DNA of 64,000 nucleotides from Harmothoe impar (lineage: Eukaryota; Annelida; Polychaeta; Phyllodocida; Polynoidae): NCBI GenBank assembly GCA_947462335.1, contig OX381716.1:8752861-8816860 (forward strand), given 5' to 3'. Position 1 is the stretch's first letter. Each line of letters starts with the position of its first letter. Under the pieces are notes generated by a model. It searched no databases. It saw only the letters and a program-made list of their open reading frames with translations, and had not been told where the DNA came from. Below are positions 8,554-22,071 of this stretch, one piece after another. Both the position numbers and the translations under genes were made by a program.

Positions 8554-10846
8554 CTAGAACTGAGAATTGTTGATCACGTCCATGTCATTTTTTGTGTTGA
8601 CAGAGGTGGAACTTCCGTAATTGAAGTTGAAAACGATTCCGCCGGAGATGTTGGCGCCGGCCAACATGCCGGACAAGGCTGAGGCTACCCCGGCCCCGGG
8701 TTGAGTTGGGGCGGGCACCATGGCAGGTCTGGCCGATGGGACTTCTAGGGCCTCTTCTAAATTTGCAGGCGGGGGGATGGGGGCATAGGCGGCCCCAATG
8801 GCCAGGGCACTGGTTTCTGAATTTTCCGGAACAGAATCCACATGTGGCGGTGTGAACATGGCAGGGGGGGGGGGGGCTGAGATGGTGCACGAGGCTCCCT
8901 CAATCTCAGAAGTAGCTTTACGCTTTTGACCGGTGGCTATTAATGCCATGGCCTTTTGCTGATCCCTTGTCGCACTTGAATAATGAATGAGGCTTTCGAC
9001 CGACTTATGACCGGTGAGTTGAATAGCAGCCACACTTGGTATGTTAGAAGCTAACAGGTTTTGGCAGGTGGTTTTTCTGATCGAGTGGTTGGTAATGTGC
9101 CCATCTAGCGATGCAGCCTTAGAGATAGTCGGCATAATGGCGGAAAGCTTATTGATGCCCATAGGTTGAGCCTTGTACCACACTGTATCTGTTGGTGAAG
9201 CTCCCTGCTTTGGTGTAAGATAGAAGGGGGAATCTGGTCGTCTCATCTCAGCGGGTCTCCTCTCAGTGTACAGCCAGTACAGCTGTACAGGGCAACGTGT
9301 ATCATCTGGATCACTGTACAGGCGCGGGTTATAGCTGCGGACATGTCCCCCTGCTTGGCCATGTCTTGTTTTGGTCATGCGCTCGCATTGAAGCTCCAAA
9401 AAATTACACCCCTCCTCATCCCTCCCCACGACAACATCCCCCCATTTCAACTGCCTTGCCTCATGGCACCCCCGGAAACCAAACGCTGACCCCATGTAAA
9501 AAAAAAGTGTGTCTTGAAGGGATCTTGCATTTCCCCCACCGAATAGACCTGTCGCCCATAGCTTGTCGACGTGATTTTCGGTAACTGCATCAGACCGATT
9601 GGGCTTATTCCCCTTCCCCTGACCCTTCAGTTCCTTCCTTCTACCTTGTAACACAGCCCGGCTGGAGTGGAACATTTCATCTGTCAAGATGCAAAAGGTG
9701 TAGTTTTTCTCCTTGAGGTGCCTAAAAAAATATAAAAACGAGAGGAAAAAATTAAAATTCAATTTTTTAATTTTTCACGCCATTTTTTCAATTTTTTAAT
9801 TTTTTTTTAAGCATTTTAATTTTTTTTTATTCATTTTTTACACCATTTTTTCATTTGTTTATTTTTTATTTGATTTATAATCAATAATTTCAACTCAATT
9901 TACATTTCATTTACCTGTCAATGGCCCTGTGAATGCTTGTAAGGGTGTCAGGCTCAAACTCCTTCCCATCAGCCCTTCTAGTAGTGAGCAGGTAGTTTGC
10001 AACGTAGTTATTCAATGTCCCCGGGTCCAACGTATGCATGGGCCTAGCATCCAGGTGCGTGTTCAACATGTAGTTCTTGAATTTCTTGATCACCTGCCAA
10101 AAAAGGGAAATAAATTAATTTTTAAAGCCCAATTTTTATTACATTTTTTAAACATTTTTTGGCAATTTTCCCTCGATTTTTGGGATTTTTTTCAAAATTT
10201 TTAAAATATTTATTTTACTTTAAAAAATTATTTTTAAAATTTATTCAATTTTACAAATTTTTTTGGCCCTTTTTTCTTATTTCTTTACCTGTTCGGTTCT
10301 TCTCACAGTGTTGGCTGAACGTTGACCATCGGTATACTCCTTCAGTTCTGCATCTGACAGGGCTCTGGAGGTGGGGGGGGGTTGAATCTCATCCGTAAGC
10401 TCCCTCACTGTCCAAGGGTTAGGTCTCTTTAGCTTCAGTTTACTTCTGCAGGAAGGATTGGGGGCAAGTTCAGCCCCTACTTCCGTGGGCTGGGCATTCG
10501 TCAAGAAATCGACTTCCTCCTCTAAATTGACCTGTTCGATTTTCTCTTCAAATTTATCTCGATTTTCTATGCTGGATATTAAGGCATCAATATCAGCAGA
10601 CACAACCGTATCATCCACTACCATATCCATCTTCTTTTCCTCCTCCAGCACCTGCAGCGCTTCAAACTCGGATATGTCCAGCGCTATTTCTTCATGCATG
10701 GCTTCAGAAACTGCTTCCAAATTGAAGCCACTAACGTCCTCGCCAGCTTCTATGTGTAATTCGTTCATTATGGCCACGACATTGTCCACAACAAACTCAT
10801 CAACCTCTCCAGAAGCAAGCACGGCCTCAAGGTACGTCTTCTCCAT
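8554..10846 (-). CDS. Crypton-type tyrosine recombinase (three exons)
   Basis: Minus-strand gene with exons 10,846-10,289, 10,093-9,915 and 9,721-8,554, giving 634 aa. Donor and acceptor sites are CAG|GTAAAG..GGCAG|G and ACAG|GTAAAT..TTTTAG|G, and the joined frame stays open. A longer first exon from an ATG at 11,008 is possible. Exon 1 is acidic, exon 2 is the core-binding (SAM-like) part, and exon 3 is the catalytic domain: the first Arg in FGFRG near 9,470, HxxR (HSIRK) near 9,087, the GH of TGHKS near 9,009, and the nucleophilic Tyr in HYSS near 8,981. This resembles the DUF3504/Crypton family from which ZMYM2, QRICH1 and KCTD1 tails derive. A Pro/Ala-rich tail follows. All expected catalytic residues are present, so it may be a live element or a domesticated gene. 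The introns are T-rich on the plus strand. Confidence 0.82.
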
Positions 10847-11008
10847 CTTGATTTTCAGCTCGGAATGCTCAAATTGTCGGCTGCCCCTCCCACTTTTGCC
10901 GACAATTTCCGCTAGGGGCGCTTCTATTTGCCGCGCTTTGTTTACATTTGTCGGCTGCTGGCGCTGGGAGCGCCAGAAACAAGCGAAATCGCTTCTAATT
11001 CCCCTCAA
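8554..11008 (-). mobile_element. Crypton-like element, boundaries undefined
   Basis: The recombinase gene defines the element. Cryptons lack terminal inverted repeats and leave little or no duplication, so I cannot set its ends by eye. Confidence 0.5.
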
Positions 11009-11091
11009 AACCGACAGGGGACGCTGCGGCGCTCGCTTCTATTAGTACATTTGTCGGCCACTGAGGGCGCCACCGCTGGAACTACTTTCCG

Positions 11092-11229
11092 CTCTGTACG
11101 CAACTCTCAGGGCTTGTACGCAACTCTCAGGGCTTGTACGCAACTCTCAGGGTCTGTACGCCACTCTCAGGGTCTGTACGCCACTCTCAGGGTCTGTACG
11201 CCACTCTCAGGCCATGAGAGTGGCGTACA
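11092..11229. repeat. 20-bp minisatellite ending in a hairpin
   Basis: About six head-to-tail units of CTGTACGCAACTCTCAGGGT type, the later ones with GCCACTC. The last unit is followed by its own inverse, giving a 15-bp perfect stem (TGTACGCCACTCTCA) with a 5-base loop at about 11,195-11,229. Confidence 0.8.
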
Positions 11230-11236
11230 ACCGGCT

Positions 11237-12220
11237 TTATGCCATAAATACGCCGTCGGTAGCTTCTATAGTTAAGAGATAGGGATCCTGTATGCTTTGT
11301 TGTCCTAGGTATAATAAAGCTTGGTCATAAGGGTCCTCTTCTAGGCACTCCTCAATACCCTCACAGACAATATTGAACCTCTTTGGTGACCTGAACTCTC
11401 CTGACTCATTAATTAGGCCATCATTCTGGATTGCTGCTACATATGACTTTTGAGGCTGTTTTGATTGCATATTGAGACGCATTTTATCTAGATCGTCAGA
11501 TGCTTTGGAAGCTCTAGTATTGGCCTGCTCTGCAGCTTCAGAAGCAGCTTCAGCCAATAGTTTAATTTTCTTGAGCTCACCTTTGGTATCCAGCGCCAGT
11601 TTCTTATTTTTCGTCTCCATGGTGTCTAGCCGTTTGGATAGTACCTCGTTGTTGCTATTCACAATTGATTTTAAGTCACTGATCTCATCACGTACTTGTT
11701 GATTGCCACTCTGTATGAAAAGTTTGATTTCATCAATCATACTGCGGTCATTGCCATTTGATTTTGTTTTCTTCGGTTTGTAGGCTCGGGCAGTTGGTTG
11801 GCGGACTGCAGTGTCAGCATCACTTCCACTGGTCCATTCATCGTCCTCATTATTAGTCAATTCAGGTTCAGACAGATCATCAGTGGTATCCAGATAGGCT
11901 GCACCAAGATCTTCTTTGCCCCTGACTTGTCGTTTGTTACCACGATTTCGTAACGCGCGGGCGGGTGATATGTGTCCACACAGTCCGGAATTTAGGTTCA
12001 TTTCGTCACTCGGCTGACGCGTTCGTTTGGTTGATTTAACAGGTACGTACACAGCCGGGCTTTTTATATTCTTCGGAGGTCTACCTCTTCTCTTTGGTTT
12101 CGGAGGTATGATTTCCTCGTAATAACTGCCATTATCAGGGATGGGGCATGACTTACGAGACATGTTGGAGTCCGCGTCCCTTCTCGGCCGTGGCTTCCTT
12201 TGTTGTGGTATGTCCGCCAT
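11237..12220 (-). pseudogene. LINE ORF1-like protein, truncated
   Basis: 327-aa minus-strand frame from an ATG in MADIPQQRK. It has a basic N-terminus with an AT-hook-like KRRGRPPK, an acidic linker, a coiled coil of about 100 residues, and then FNIVCEGIEE, which resembles the start of the RNA-recognition domain of L1/CR1-type ORF1 proteins. The frame then runs out next to the minisatellite, where the rest of ORF1 and a reverse transcriptase would be expected, and no reverse transcriptase follows. The layout suggests a LINE broken by rearrangement rather than the usual 5' truncation. A host coiled-coil protein exon is an alternative. Confidence 0.5.
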
Positions 12221-15054
12221 TTTGTAGTCAAGTGACTCCGCGTACTGTTTACCTTGACAACCGTCGATTCAGGATGACAAATTCGGATTTAAATGCCGAT
12301 CATAGACAGTAGTGGCACATAAATGCTCACCACATTGCACTGGGGTTAGTTGTGCATTGCTGACGTGTTATTTAAAGTTCACTTGTCCTGAGAACCATAC
12401 ATTCCGTGGAATTACGGGCAGCGCTGTGCGGTGCGTGTCTACTTGGCCATGTTGTTACAGGGCCACTGTTAGGATGCTCCCAGCAATTCATCACCATGCC
12501 ACTGCACATTTCGGTAAACAGTTATTTCTATCCACTTTTTGCCCTTGACAATTTCTCTTTTAAATGTTATTCCCAAAGAGTTTATATAGAAACTATAATT
12601 GAGGCAATCTGTCAGAAGTGAATTTGTGTGATTGAATTTGTCAACATTGTGTGAAATGATGAAAATCAAGTATTCCTTTTTGAAACGTCAATTGGATCAG
12701 TGTGAATTTTAATTGATCAAAATCTGGTTGATTAAAGTTGCATCAGATGAGAAGGGAAAACAATGGATATGTTTTGTGTCAGCCTTATTTCATATTACAA
12801 CCACCTTCATGAATTGGTGATATGAAGAGGAATTGTGGGACGAGATGATTGTATTACTCAAAATGTAAAATGTTTAATAACGCATCAATCAGTTACAGTG
12901 AATCCAAAAAATAAGAGTAACATTTTAAGTGCAAGCCATTGGAAAATGTGAGGGTGGCTCCATTTGAAATCATCAGATTTTGAGAATCATCCCCAGCTGA
13001 CTCCCTCAGAATTATATATGCCTCTTCTTTCTCATGTAAACTTACATAAGTAATGCAAAATATTGATATTCCCTTTGAAGGACTTTATATTACATATCCT
13101 TATGAACAAAATAGGATGGGTCAATATTTTGAGCCAAGTTAAAACAAATTATTCCATGGTGATGTGTCCGTTGAAGGATTGTTTCTCCTGTGTCCCTCTA
13201 CTGCCTCTAAGCAATCCTTTGCCAACTAGCTTTTCTCCATAGAAATAAATTTACTTGTTTTTGTTAGTTTGTTATTTCTTTTATTTATACAGAAACTGGC
13301 GAGGGTAAAACCCTTTTATGTTGCAGCTCCTGTTTGTCTTTAGACAGAGCATTTCATGACTTTTGCAGGCAGCTTGACTACTTTCCTGTGACTCTTAATC
13401 CTGGGCTCAAAAACCTGAAACCATATTTAGTTAAAGGAGAACGCACATGATTTCATAATGGATGCCCTTGAGCAAAAGGCACTACTATCCAGCATACAAT
13501 ACCCGAGTTGACACTCCATAATTATCCCATTGAGTAATTTATAAAAAAAGTTTGACATTACTTCCGTGTTTGCTATTATGAAACAAACCAAGTGACAAGT
13601 GTGTGCCTACTATCGCACAAGATAATGAAATATTAACTAGTGTGCAGTGACAGGCTCAGGAGACGGTGAGACAGGCACTTTCACTTCCCCATAGGGAGGC
13701 CCAGCATAGCTTAGTTCCTGTGTAACAGTCAGGGCCAGTCTGTACAGTAAACAGTCTGTCCGGTCAAATCACAAACCTCTAGGAAGGATAAAATGTAGAT
13801 TATAGAGTCTGTGATGTGACCATGCTTAACAGTTGTCCCAAGTACCACAGCCATCTGTATGTATACAGTCTACCCTCACTCCCTCATGTTTCACTATATT
13901 TGGAATTAATTCCTCGGATAATTTGCTTCCTTAAACATTTTTTCTTGCATTTACTAAATTTGGGGAAGTGAGAGTCCACTGTATTATTACATACCCATAG
14001 CCTCGCAGGGAAGAAGCAGTTTCTCACACAACTATGTGTATGAAATAATACCAGGCACAGCGTCCTACAAACCTCGCTAGAGTGAGAACATGCGACAGTT
14101 GTTACCATGTGACAGTTAGTTAATTCACTGTGCATGTTCACTAATGCATTGCCACATGAATTATCAATTGCCTGGAATCTGTTTTAAATTGTTTAAAAAT
14201 TGGTTCCATTCATGGAAATCAAGAAACTGAGAACATTACCTGTTTATATTTAGAAAGGTCAGCTGTAGATGGCTTTTCTAACAGAAAAGCAACCTATGAT
14301 AACGTACTGTTTGCATGTTATCATTGATTTATTAATGCTCCTGTAGTTATTCTTTATTACACCTCATGTTATCACAACAGGCAAAACTTTCCAGCAGCGA
14401 CAGTCAGTGACAGTCTGCCTGTCAGCTTCGTTATCTGCACTCAAGGATAACTCTATCCCGATGAAACTTCAATTTCCTATTTAACAATTGAAGGGTCACA
14501 AAGCTCTATAATGTAATTTACCATTTATTGTCAGGATGCATGAATGCAGCACCCTTGAGAAACTCACATGGTTTACATTCAAGCCTCAAGTTACTCTAAC
14601 AGATGTATAACTGTCACCTTTTTCCTGCGGTTTATTGCCTTTTTCAATAAAGAACATTCGGGTCAAAACTGATATAAAGAAAAAATTGGTGTCTCATCAA
14701 TTTTTTCATCACATCGGCAAGACTAACAGGGTTTGAAAGGATATGCAGAGAGTATCAGCTTTGGGAAGAAGAGAAAAGCCAGAGACAATGTTTGTCATTG
14801 AGATTTGCTTTATGTGAGATGAAAAATGGAAATTAACAGAAGGAATCCGAAACAACTTCATTATACATTTTGCTTCATGCACACATTGATGATGTTGAGA
14901 TATGTTGACAGATGATCTGTGCAGATATGCTTTCTCCAATATTACTATACAGACTATTCTCTACTGCAAAGTAAATTCTGATTGCATTTGTCCCTTGCAC
15001 CAGAGATATTCTAATGAGATATAGCAAGAGGGCTCAATCTCCTAGTTTGATTAT
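12221..15054. other. AT-rich noncoding DNA with a diverged copy of a local repeat
   Basis: No gene seen. From about 14,090 to 14,500 several blocks (for example CAACCTATGATAACG and GAAACTTCAATTTCCTATT) resemble parts of the duplicated segments at 22.5-23.0 kb and 49.7-50.3 kb, so this is a third, more diverged relative. Confidence 0.5.
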
Positions 15055-15324
15055 GGCTGTATCTCACCAGATTGAGACATGGTGGATGTCTTAGACCGGG
15101 TGCCATCTCTACCCGGGTGCCATCGTTGACAGGCTTGATAGGAAACTAATTATTTTAGGGCAGAGATTTGAATGGACTGAAAAAGTTAATGTAGGTTAAG
15201 TTATTTTATTTATCTTATATCTTACAAATCTTTTTTTTATGGTGGCAGGTCAAAGATGGCACTCTTTCAAAGATGGCACCCAGTCAAGGACCTTCATATT
15301 GGGCTGATCTGGTGAGACACAGCC
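15055..15324. mobile_element. MITE with GGCTGTATCTCACCAG ends, member 1
   Basis: Inverted ends GGCTGTATCTCACCAG and CTGGTGAGACACAGCC, with inner blocks GGGTGCCATCTCT/AAAGATGGCACCC. It is flanked by TTAT on both sides (15,051-15,054 and 15,325-15,328). No coding capacity. Another partial end of the family begins near 15,402 in the same area. Confidence 0.75.
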
Positions 15325-18300
15325 TTATACAGTCATCACAGTGTCTTACAATTCCCCTTACACACGCCTGGTGGTGTCTCATCCCGCACACTGTTCATAT
15401 AAGGCTGTGTCTCATGAGGTTACAACAATGCCTTTGTCCGGGTGTAGTCAACATTGAAATGGAAGATATGAGGTCAATGTAGTACAAAAAGTCTATGCCA
15501 GGCCGTATTCATAGAGCTAGAAGATCTGGTTCCCTAAATCCGTTGATCCAGTGCTGCTTATTTGCTGTGAATTTGCTGCGAATCACACTTATGCAAGTAC
15601 ACACCTACAAAGCGTTTCAGCAATGGGTCTCCTTCTGTGAGTCCCAGCAAAACTGTTGTTGCAAGGGTCATGCGGCCTGCCAGTAAATTCATAGAAATCT
15701 AAAAGTTTTTGTTATTTGCGAGTGTTCTCGCAAGCTTCTCTCTTATGACAACATTCACAGCGAACTTGTGGCATTCGATCACTGGCTTAAGAGTGGTGAG
15801 AGCTGGCCAAACACAGCGGTCTTGAAGAGTATTGGAGATTGTTGCTAGCCATTTCTTTTCCTGGTCGCCTGTGTATTATCATAACACTCCAGCTCCTAGC
15901 TCCAAGGAGGCAACTTACTAAACAGCAATGTAGGGCAGTTTGATCATTTGACAATGCGGTTTTCTGCAGGTGAGAACTATAGGCTGACTGGCAATGTCAA
16001 GTGTTAGCTTACTGTAGTTGGCTAGTAGTACAGTCATTTTAGACCAAATGTGGCCCAAACATTGAATAAAATACCTGACAGCTAATTTTCCCAGTAATGA
16101 GCTATCCATATGTTAAGTTCAACCTGTTAAAAGTCCTGAAGTGTCCTAGGCTTGGTTTTCTTTTTTGAAAAAATTACATTGAATTGCTATATTTCAGATT
16201 TGTACACCAAAGTTTCGTCATAGTAAGGACATTTTGGGGGTAGAAATTTACCAACATAACTAAATAAGGTGATTCCATAGTCTTGTCACCTTATTACGAC
16301 TTCTAGCCCTCGCATGTGCTCTATATTAAAAATTCTTGAAGCATAGACAGACATTTGTATTGCTATACATCTCCACCAATACTGCAAGTTGGGCCTTAAT
16401 ATCTTATATTCTGGACCTATTTATGCTACCTTACATTAAGGTTTTCTTAGCTAGAAAAGGGAAAGAAATGACAAACATTTTCTCACACCCTATGAAATTC
16501 GCTGTCAGTGTTAATTCTTGTCGACCAATAGTCACTGGCCGCATCATTCCAAATTGTTTGTGCACACACTCTGATTGTGAAACTCCCCCCTGTGTTCCTC
16601 CTGTCCTGTTAAGTACATTTGAGGGCTGATGATGTTTCACACTTCAGGCTGATTTAATGTGATGATGCTAGTTTTGATTAGTGCATCATATTAGGCTCTT
16701 TGGAGTGTATGTGTTTTTTTGAGTTTTAATGATGGATGAAAGTTATTTGAAAAAGATGCATTTATGCATCTTTGCAGAAGTAGCAGATAAGCATTTAAGA
16801 TGAATCCCTATGCTGTTCCTAAGGGGTTTTCAAGGACACAATATGTAATTGCCTTCAAACATGCAATGTGCAGGTCGAGACATACCAACTATTCTAGTAC
16901 GCCATAGAAGACCTGCACTTGTACTCAGCATCTAGGGCCTACTAGTATAGTAGCCTTCCAACCAGCATCAGTTCATGTTGGTACTTTCATAACATTTCCA
17001 TCTAAGTCACAATGTACTATACATCATGTTTGGTACCATTTAAAAGAGAACATCTCAATCTATGGACTGACCGATTTACAAACTACAATCACTTATATAT
17101 TCATTTTAATATCATGCATTGAACATGGCACAGGCATAAAATAACTTTATATGTACCCAGTATAACCCATTTCAGAATTTTGTGTTTGATTTGCTGATAA
17201 ATCTGAACACATAGGTTAGTAGATTAGATACTGATCTATCACTCTACATTTTGGTTCTACCTGCTAATGGAATGGTAAGGTCATGAATAAGTAAAATCTT
17301 GAAAAAAGTGGGTGTTTTTCCTCAAACCCATGGCCCAGTGTTGGTTTAGTAAAGACCCATTGTTCTATGATTACGTATAAGGTATTGCAGACCAACCCAT
17401 GGGGGTCAGTAGCCTGGTACAGCCAGCTGTTCATGGTCTAATGGTCACACAAAATGTACCAAATAGATGCTAAGCCCCAGAACCATGTACAGTACTATTA
17501 TATCGGTACAGTCTGATTGAATGGACTGTACCAAGGTAGTAGTACGTACCAACAACCTATTCCCGTCCCCTACCTGAATGTGAATTTCCTAGTAAATCTA
17601 TCTGATGTTGGTGAAAAACATCCCTTGCCCAAGGGCAGGCATTCATTATCTTCTTTTGTAGGACCAAAAAGATTATCAATTAGGTAAATACTTCAATAAT
17701 GTATATCCTTCTCAGGTTTCTGTCACAGGTTGAAAAAGTAGTAGGAGACAGCACTGGCTGTTATTATACTCCTTTGGCTTTTAACAATTGCTTTAAGCCT
17801 CAAGGTGGTAATTTGTCCTCATAACTCTTAATTAAATTAAGGTTGATCGCTACCTCTATGGACACACTGTGCAGGTATCTGCGCATATAGCTTTAATGTA
17901 TCAGAATTTCTATTTTGACCCCCCCCCTAAATCCACCATCCCCTATTGTTGAAAAATGTTCACTCCACTTTAAAAGTTGAACGTTGAAAGTTTATTGATG
18001 TATCTTATATTTAATTTTACCATCATTAAACATTCAAAGATGAGATGCTGGATAAGAATTTCATGTTCACGTTGTTAGAGATCACTGAAGTGTTGATAAA
18101 TAACTTATTGGTTGAATTGGAGTCACTCACTAGGGCTGCATTCATGTATATATAATGACTACAAAATTAATTGGAACAATGAGCCAGATTTGTTTAATTT
18201 AGAACTTTAAGTTAGAAAGAAATTGATGGACAATTGTCCAGGCTGTTTAAATTGTTTAATGTTGTTGGATGGACTAACAATTTCAGAGACCTCCATATCC

Positions 18301-18600
18301 AGCAGACACCTCATGAAGATTTTAACTGGTCAGCAAAGACCATGATGATCACATGCCCAGTCAATGGCTGGTCCTGACAAGGTTTCAGAGAGGGATCAAT
18401 GTTTCTTGTCTTTTTTTCTGTTTTTGCACTCCTGGAGAGCCCATTAACTAAAGCATCCCAAACTTACATTTACACTCTCATCAACAATTGCCACATACTA
18501 CATTTAGTTTCCAAGTGACATCAGGTTGTCAATGCCATTTTGGATCAATAATGTGGTTGGCGGTAAGTGTCATACTTGAACCAGACTCGTATCTAGAAGA
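15325..18600. other. Noncoding DNA, no gene recognised
   Basis: AT-rich, with only short frames that show no recognisable motif. Apart from the MITE end near 15,402 I see no structured element. Confidence 0.4.
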
Positions 18601-18850
18601 ACACTTTATCAGGTAAGAGTCGGGTAAGCACTGCCCAGACTTATAGTCCTGATGGTACCTAGCCTAACTCTACCCTGACACAGATAGATAAGGGTGCTGG
18701 TGGTACCTAGTCCTGCCCAGACCCCTGCCACAACTATGTAAGGGTCCTGATGGTACCTAGTCCTGGCAACACTCCTGCAACAACCTGGGCCCTGGTGGCA
18801 ACTACCGTAAAACCCCTCCTTCTAGAAAACCTCACCATTCCACCTACTCC
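18600..18850. repeat. Degenerate tandem repeat of about 60 bp
   Basis: Three to four units containing GGTCCTGATGGTACCTAGTCCTG followed by CCCAGACCCCTGCCACAAC-like sequence. No coding sense. Confidence 0.5.
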
Positions 18851-19275
18851 GGGCCAGACACCTGTGTAAGGGTTCTGGAAGTACTTTTCCTTCCAGAATG
18901 TCGGCAGTACTTAGGTCATCAGCAGGGTAAGACCATATTTAGTCCTGCCCAGACTCCTTTGACTCTTTATATCTATGCCCCTGCACAATGAACAGCTACC
19001 GGAGGTCCCCAACAGGACATGAATGTTTCCTATTCTTAAGGTTTTCAGCAGAACAATTTCTTTGGCCCAAAGTACACAATACTTATCATGTCTTTCAACA
19101 ATGACCAGGAGCCGAATGTCTCCCTTCTGTATCCCTTTAAGGATGGCATGATACCTCAATGCATAGTGCCCTTGGCCATCATGGTGCACGAATGCAGCCC
19201 TAGCAAGTACCTCTCTAGGCCTAGATTTAAGCATCATGCAGACCTTATGAGATTGAGACACTCCCAAAGGGTCGG

Positions 19276-19334
19276 CATGATGCACCAATACAGCACTGGT
19301 GAGTTACTCACCGGGGCTGCATAGGTGCATCATG
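19276..19334. repeat. Small fold-back (CATGATGCACCAATACAGC family)
   Basis: Arms of about 28 bases pair imperfectly (CATGATGCACCAATACAGC with GCTGCATAGGTGCATCATG) around CTGGTGAGTTACTCACC. Relatives lie at 37,576-37,630, and single arms near 20,200 and 45,715. Confidence 0.65.
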
Positions 19335-20859
19335 GCAACAAATGTAATCTCTACTAAGATATTGTGAAATACACACTGTTGGGTAAGATGCGCGGACTAT
19401 GAAAGTAAGAGTATTTAGGTAATCCATCAGGTAAGCATTAAAGGTGCAATGTTCTTGTTTTTGTGACTGCATTCTGTCTGGTGATGGGTGTATATAATTA
19501 CATAGACAGTGATATTTCATTGGTCCACTTCCCTTCGCTATGTACACTTAGAAAGACACTATGGTCCAGTAGCTAGACTAATGAGTCATATGACCCTGGG
19601 CCTGTTATAGTGTCTAACCCTCCTATTCTCACATGTACATGTTTCAGGGTAGGTTGTTTTTCAGCCTATTGCCTCAGAACTCTCACTCTTCATGAGAAGG
19701 GTCAAATATCTTTCTGTAGCAAGTTTATATTAACCTCTATCTACCCCTTTAACCTACAGAACTGAGGGGGGTTTTGGATCAAATAATCAAGAACTTTCAC
19801 ATTCCACTTTTTAGTCATAAATAAAGTATTATATTTGCTTCAGAACTTCATGAAGACAATTTAACTTACCTAAAAGCCTTAGGCACTTAGAATGGTTTTA
19901 AGTTCTCAGCAATGTTGTGAGAGTAAGCTGTCTAATTGCTGCTATGTATGCCAAGTTCTATCCATCTTCCTGGCCTCACATGCCCATTAGTATCCATCCA
20001 AACTCCCACTCTGGCTGTAATGTAGGCCAAGTCAGTGTACATATGGCTCCCTGCATAACACTTTAATGATATAAAAGTGTGTTAATGCACAATAGCTATT
20101 ACTCACACTATTTCTGCTATATGGCTCTGGTGAGTAACTTGCCAGTGCTGCAGTCATGTTTGATACAGCTTCTGTTATGTTGATACAACCCTAAAGGCTC
20201 AGCATGATGCACCAATACTGTCTTGGCTTGCTTCTACTCACCACCGATTGGTTGAAGAAGGTAGCCTTCAAGCAACATGCGGTCTTTAAAGGATAGGTTC
20301 AAGCCTACCTCATTATAAAGTTTTGTGGAAACAGTGGGTCATGCAAAGTTTAAATAATGCCTAGCTGTATTTCACATGTTGAAGGGCAATCTCTAGGAAT
20401 AGAAAGTAAGGTCCCTTTTCACTCCCACCATGACCAATTTGAGTAACCTTTGGTTCTTTTGCTTCTTTTTCAAAGGGTTTGTTATCATTTTGATTACGCT
20501 AAATAACAGATGGGAAATCTGTGTCAATCATTTATTGGTGGATTCGAAAGAGACTGGCAGGCATAATTATGACACTTGTTCTGATTGGTTGACTCCTTTC
20601 ATTCTTTGATGCTGATGAAAGAAATCTTAAGTGGCCTTGCCAATAGAAATTGTCTTTTTTTATAAAGGATGTTTTTGGCCTCTGCCCAAAGCGGTCACAG
20701 GAAGTTTAATCTTCCAAAATGAGAATTACTTTCGACTTTTCATCACTTTATTTGACTTAAACAAGGTGGCAGGCATCATAAACTCTTTTGTGGGGAACAA
20801 AATACTTTAATGCATTACATGGTTAGTGGATCCTTAAACGTAGGCTTGGTGAATCTACT

Positions 20860-21190
20860 GGCTGTGTCTCACCACCTTGGACCAATGTTTTTGTCTCTGA
20901 CTGGGTGCCGTCTCTGACCAGGTGCCGTCACTGACCTTGTGCCATCTCTGACCTGGTGTCAGAGAAAAGTGTTTTTTAATTGTTAACCTATACTCATATA
21001 TATGAGGATTTGTAAAAACTTCATGGCAGTTGTTACGTTATTATAATTAGCCTCCTGCTGTTGGTAGAAGGCAACTAAACTCCCGAAGTGATGTCCGGTC
21101 AGACACGGCACCCGGTCAGAGACGGCACCTCGTCAGAGACGGCACCCAGTCAGAGAAAAGAACATTGGCCCAAGGTCTTGAGACACAGCC
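20860..21190. mobile_element. MITE with GGCTGTGTCTCA ends, member 2, with a paralogous empty site
   Basis: Inverted ends GGCTGTGTCTCA/TGAGACACAGCC, with long inner inverted repeats built of CAGAGACGGCACC units. It is flanked by TACT on both sides (20,856-20,859 and 21,191-21,194). The paralogous position in copy 2 of the segmental duplication, near 46,355-46,370, reads AATCTACTCTTCAGGCC without the element, which confirms the 4-bp duplication. Confidence 0.88.
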
Positions 21191-22071
21191 TACTCCTCAG
21201 GCCTGGATTCATGGATCATAAACCAATGCCATACGAAATTATTATAGGTTATGAACTGAACCCTGGCCTAGACCTTTGTGTCTAACCATGCTAAAAGCTC
21301 CCATCAACATAGGGACAGATGTCAGTGACTATTAAGCTATTGGCTGAGTTCCAAAAATCAAATTGTACATGCATATAACATGCATGACTTAACTTGGCAT
21401 GGACACATAAGTGTATTATTGAACAAAGGATGACACTGAAAAAAAATGTTGTTCAATGATGGCTCACATAACATGTCATCGTAAAGGCCTGGCATGAAAC
21501 AAAAAAAATCTGCTAGTTGTCACAGGAGTAACACACATTGTTCAGACTGCCTTTTTGACAATGATGTATTATGGAAAAAGGGGATGGGGAGCATGGACCT
21601 CACTGGTACTGTTGCACTATGAACAGAATCTCTGTAAAGGCATTCTGAAAAAAATGATTCGTTTTTGTTGACAATGGGACAACGCCTTTCAAGGGAAAAT
21701 GACTTCTTTGAGATTGAGAACCTATTATTGCAGACATTTGAGGTTTTGCTGGTTTTAATGATGTCTTGTTAAAGTGAAAAGAAAATCATGTCTCAGGGAC
21801 TTAATGAATTATTCTATGTGGAAGGATGGAGGCATTGCCTAACTGCATGTCTCAATTTAGCAACACTTGTGCTATTTCCAGTGCATAAACTTAAGATAAT
21901 TTGTGAATTACAACCATCTTTCAACAATTTGTTTATCCGTATTCACATAATACAGGTAGAAAAAAATTGCCTGCAGGGCATAATTATGAGTCTGAAGAGA
22001 GGTCTCAAACAAAAAGACAGGTGCCTTTGTGCATGATGTATCCTTTTTCCTTATATAAATACAACTGTCAA

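Noticed and set aside
16336..16640. Overlapping frames of 97 and 69 aa on opposite strands
   Set aside because: No motif, no conserved partner, and ordinary chance frames in AT-rich DNA.
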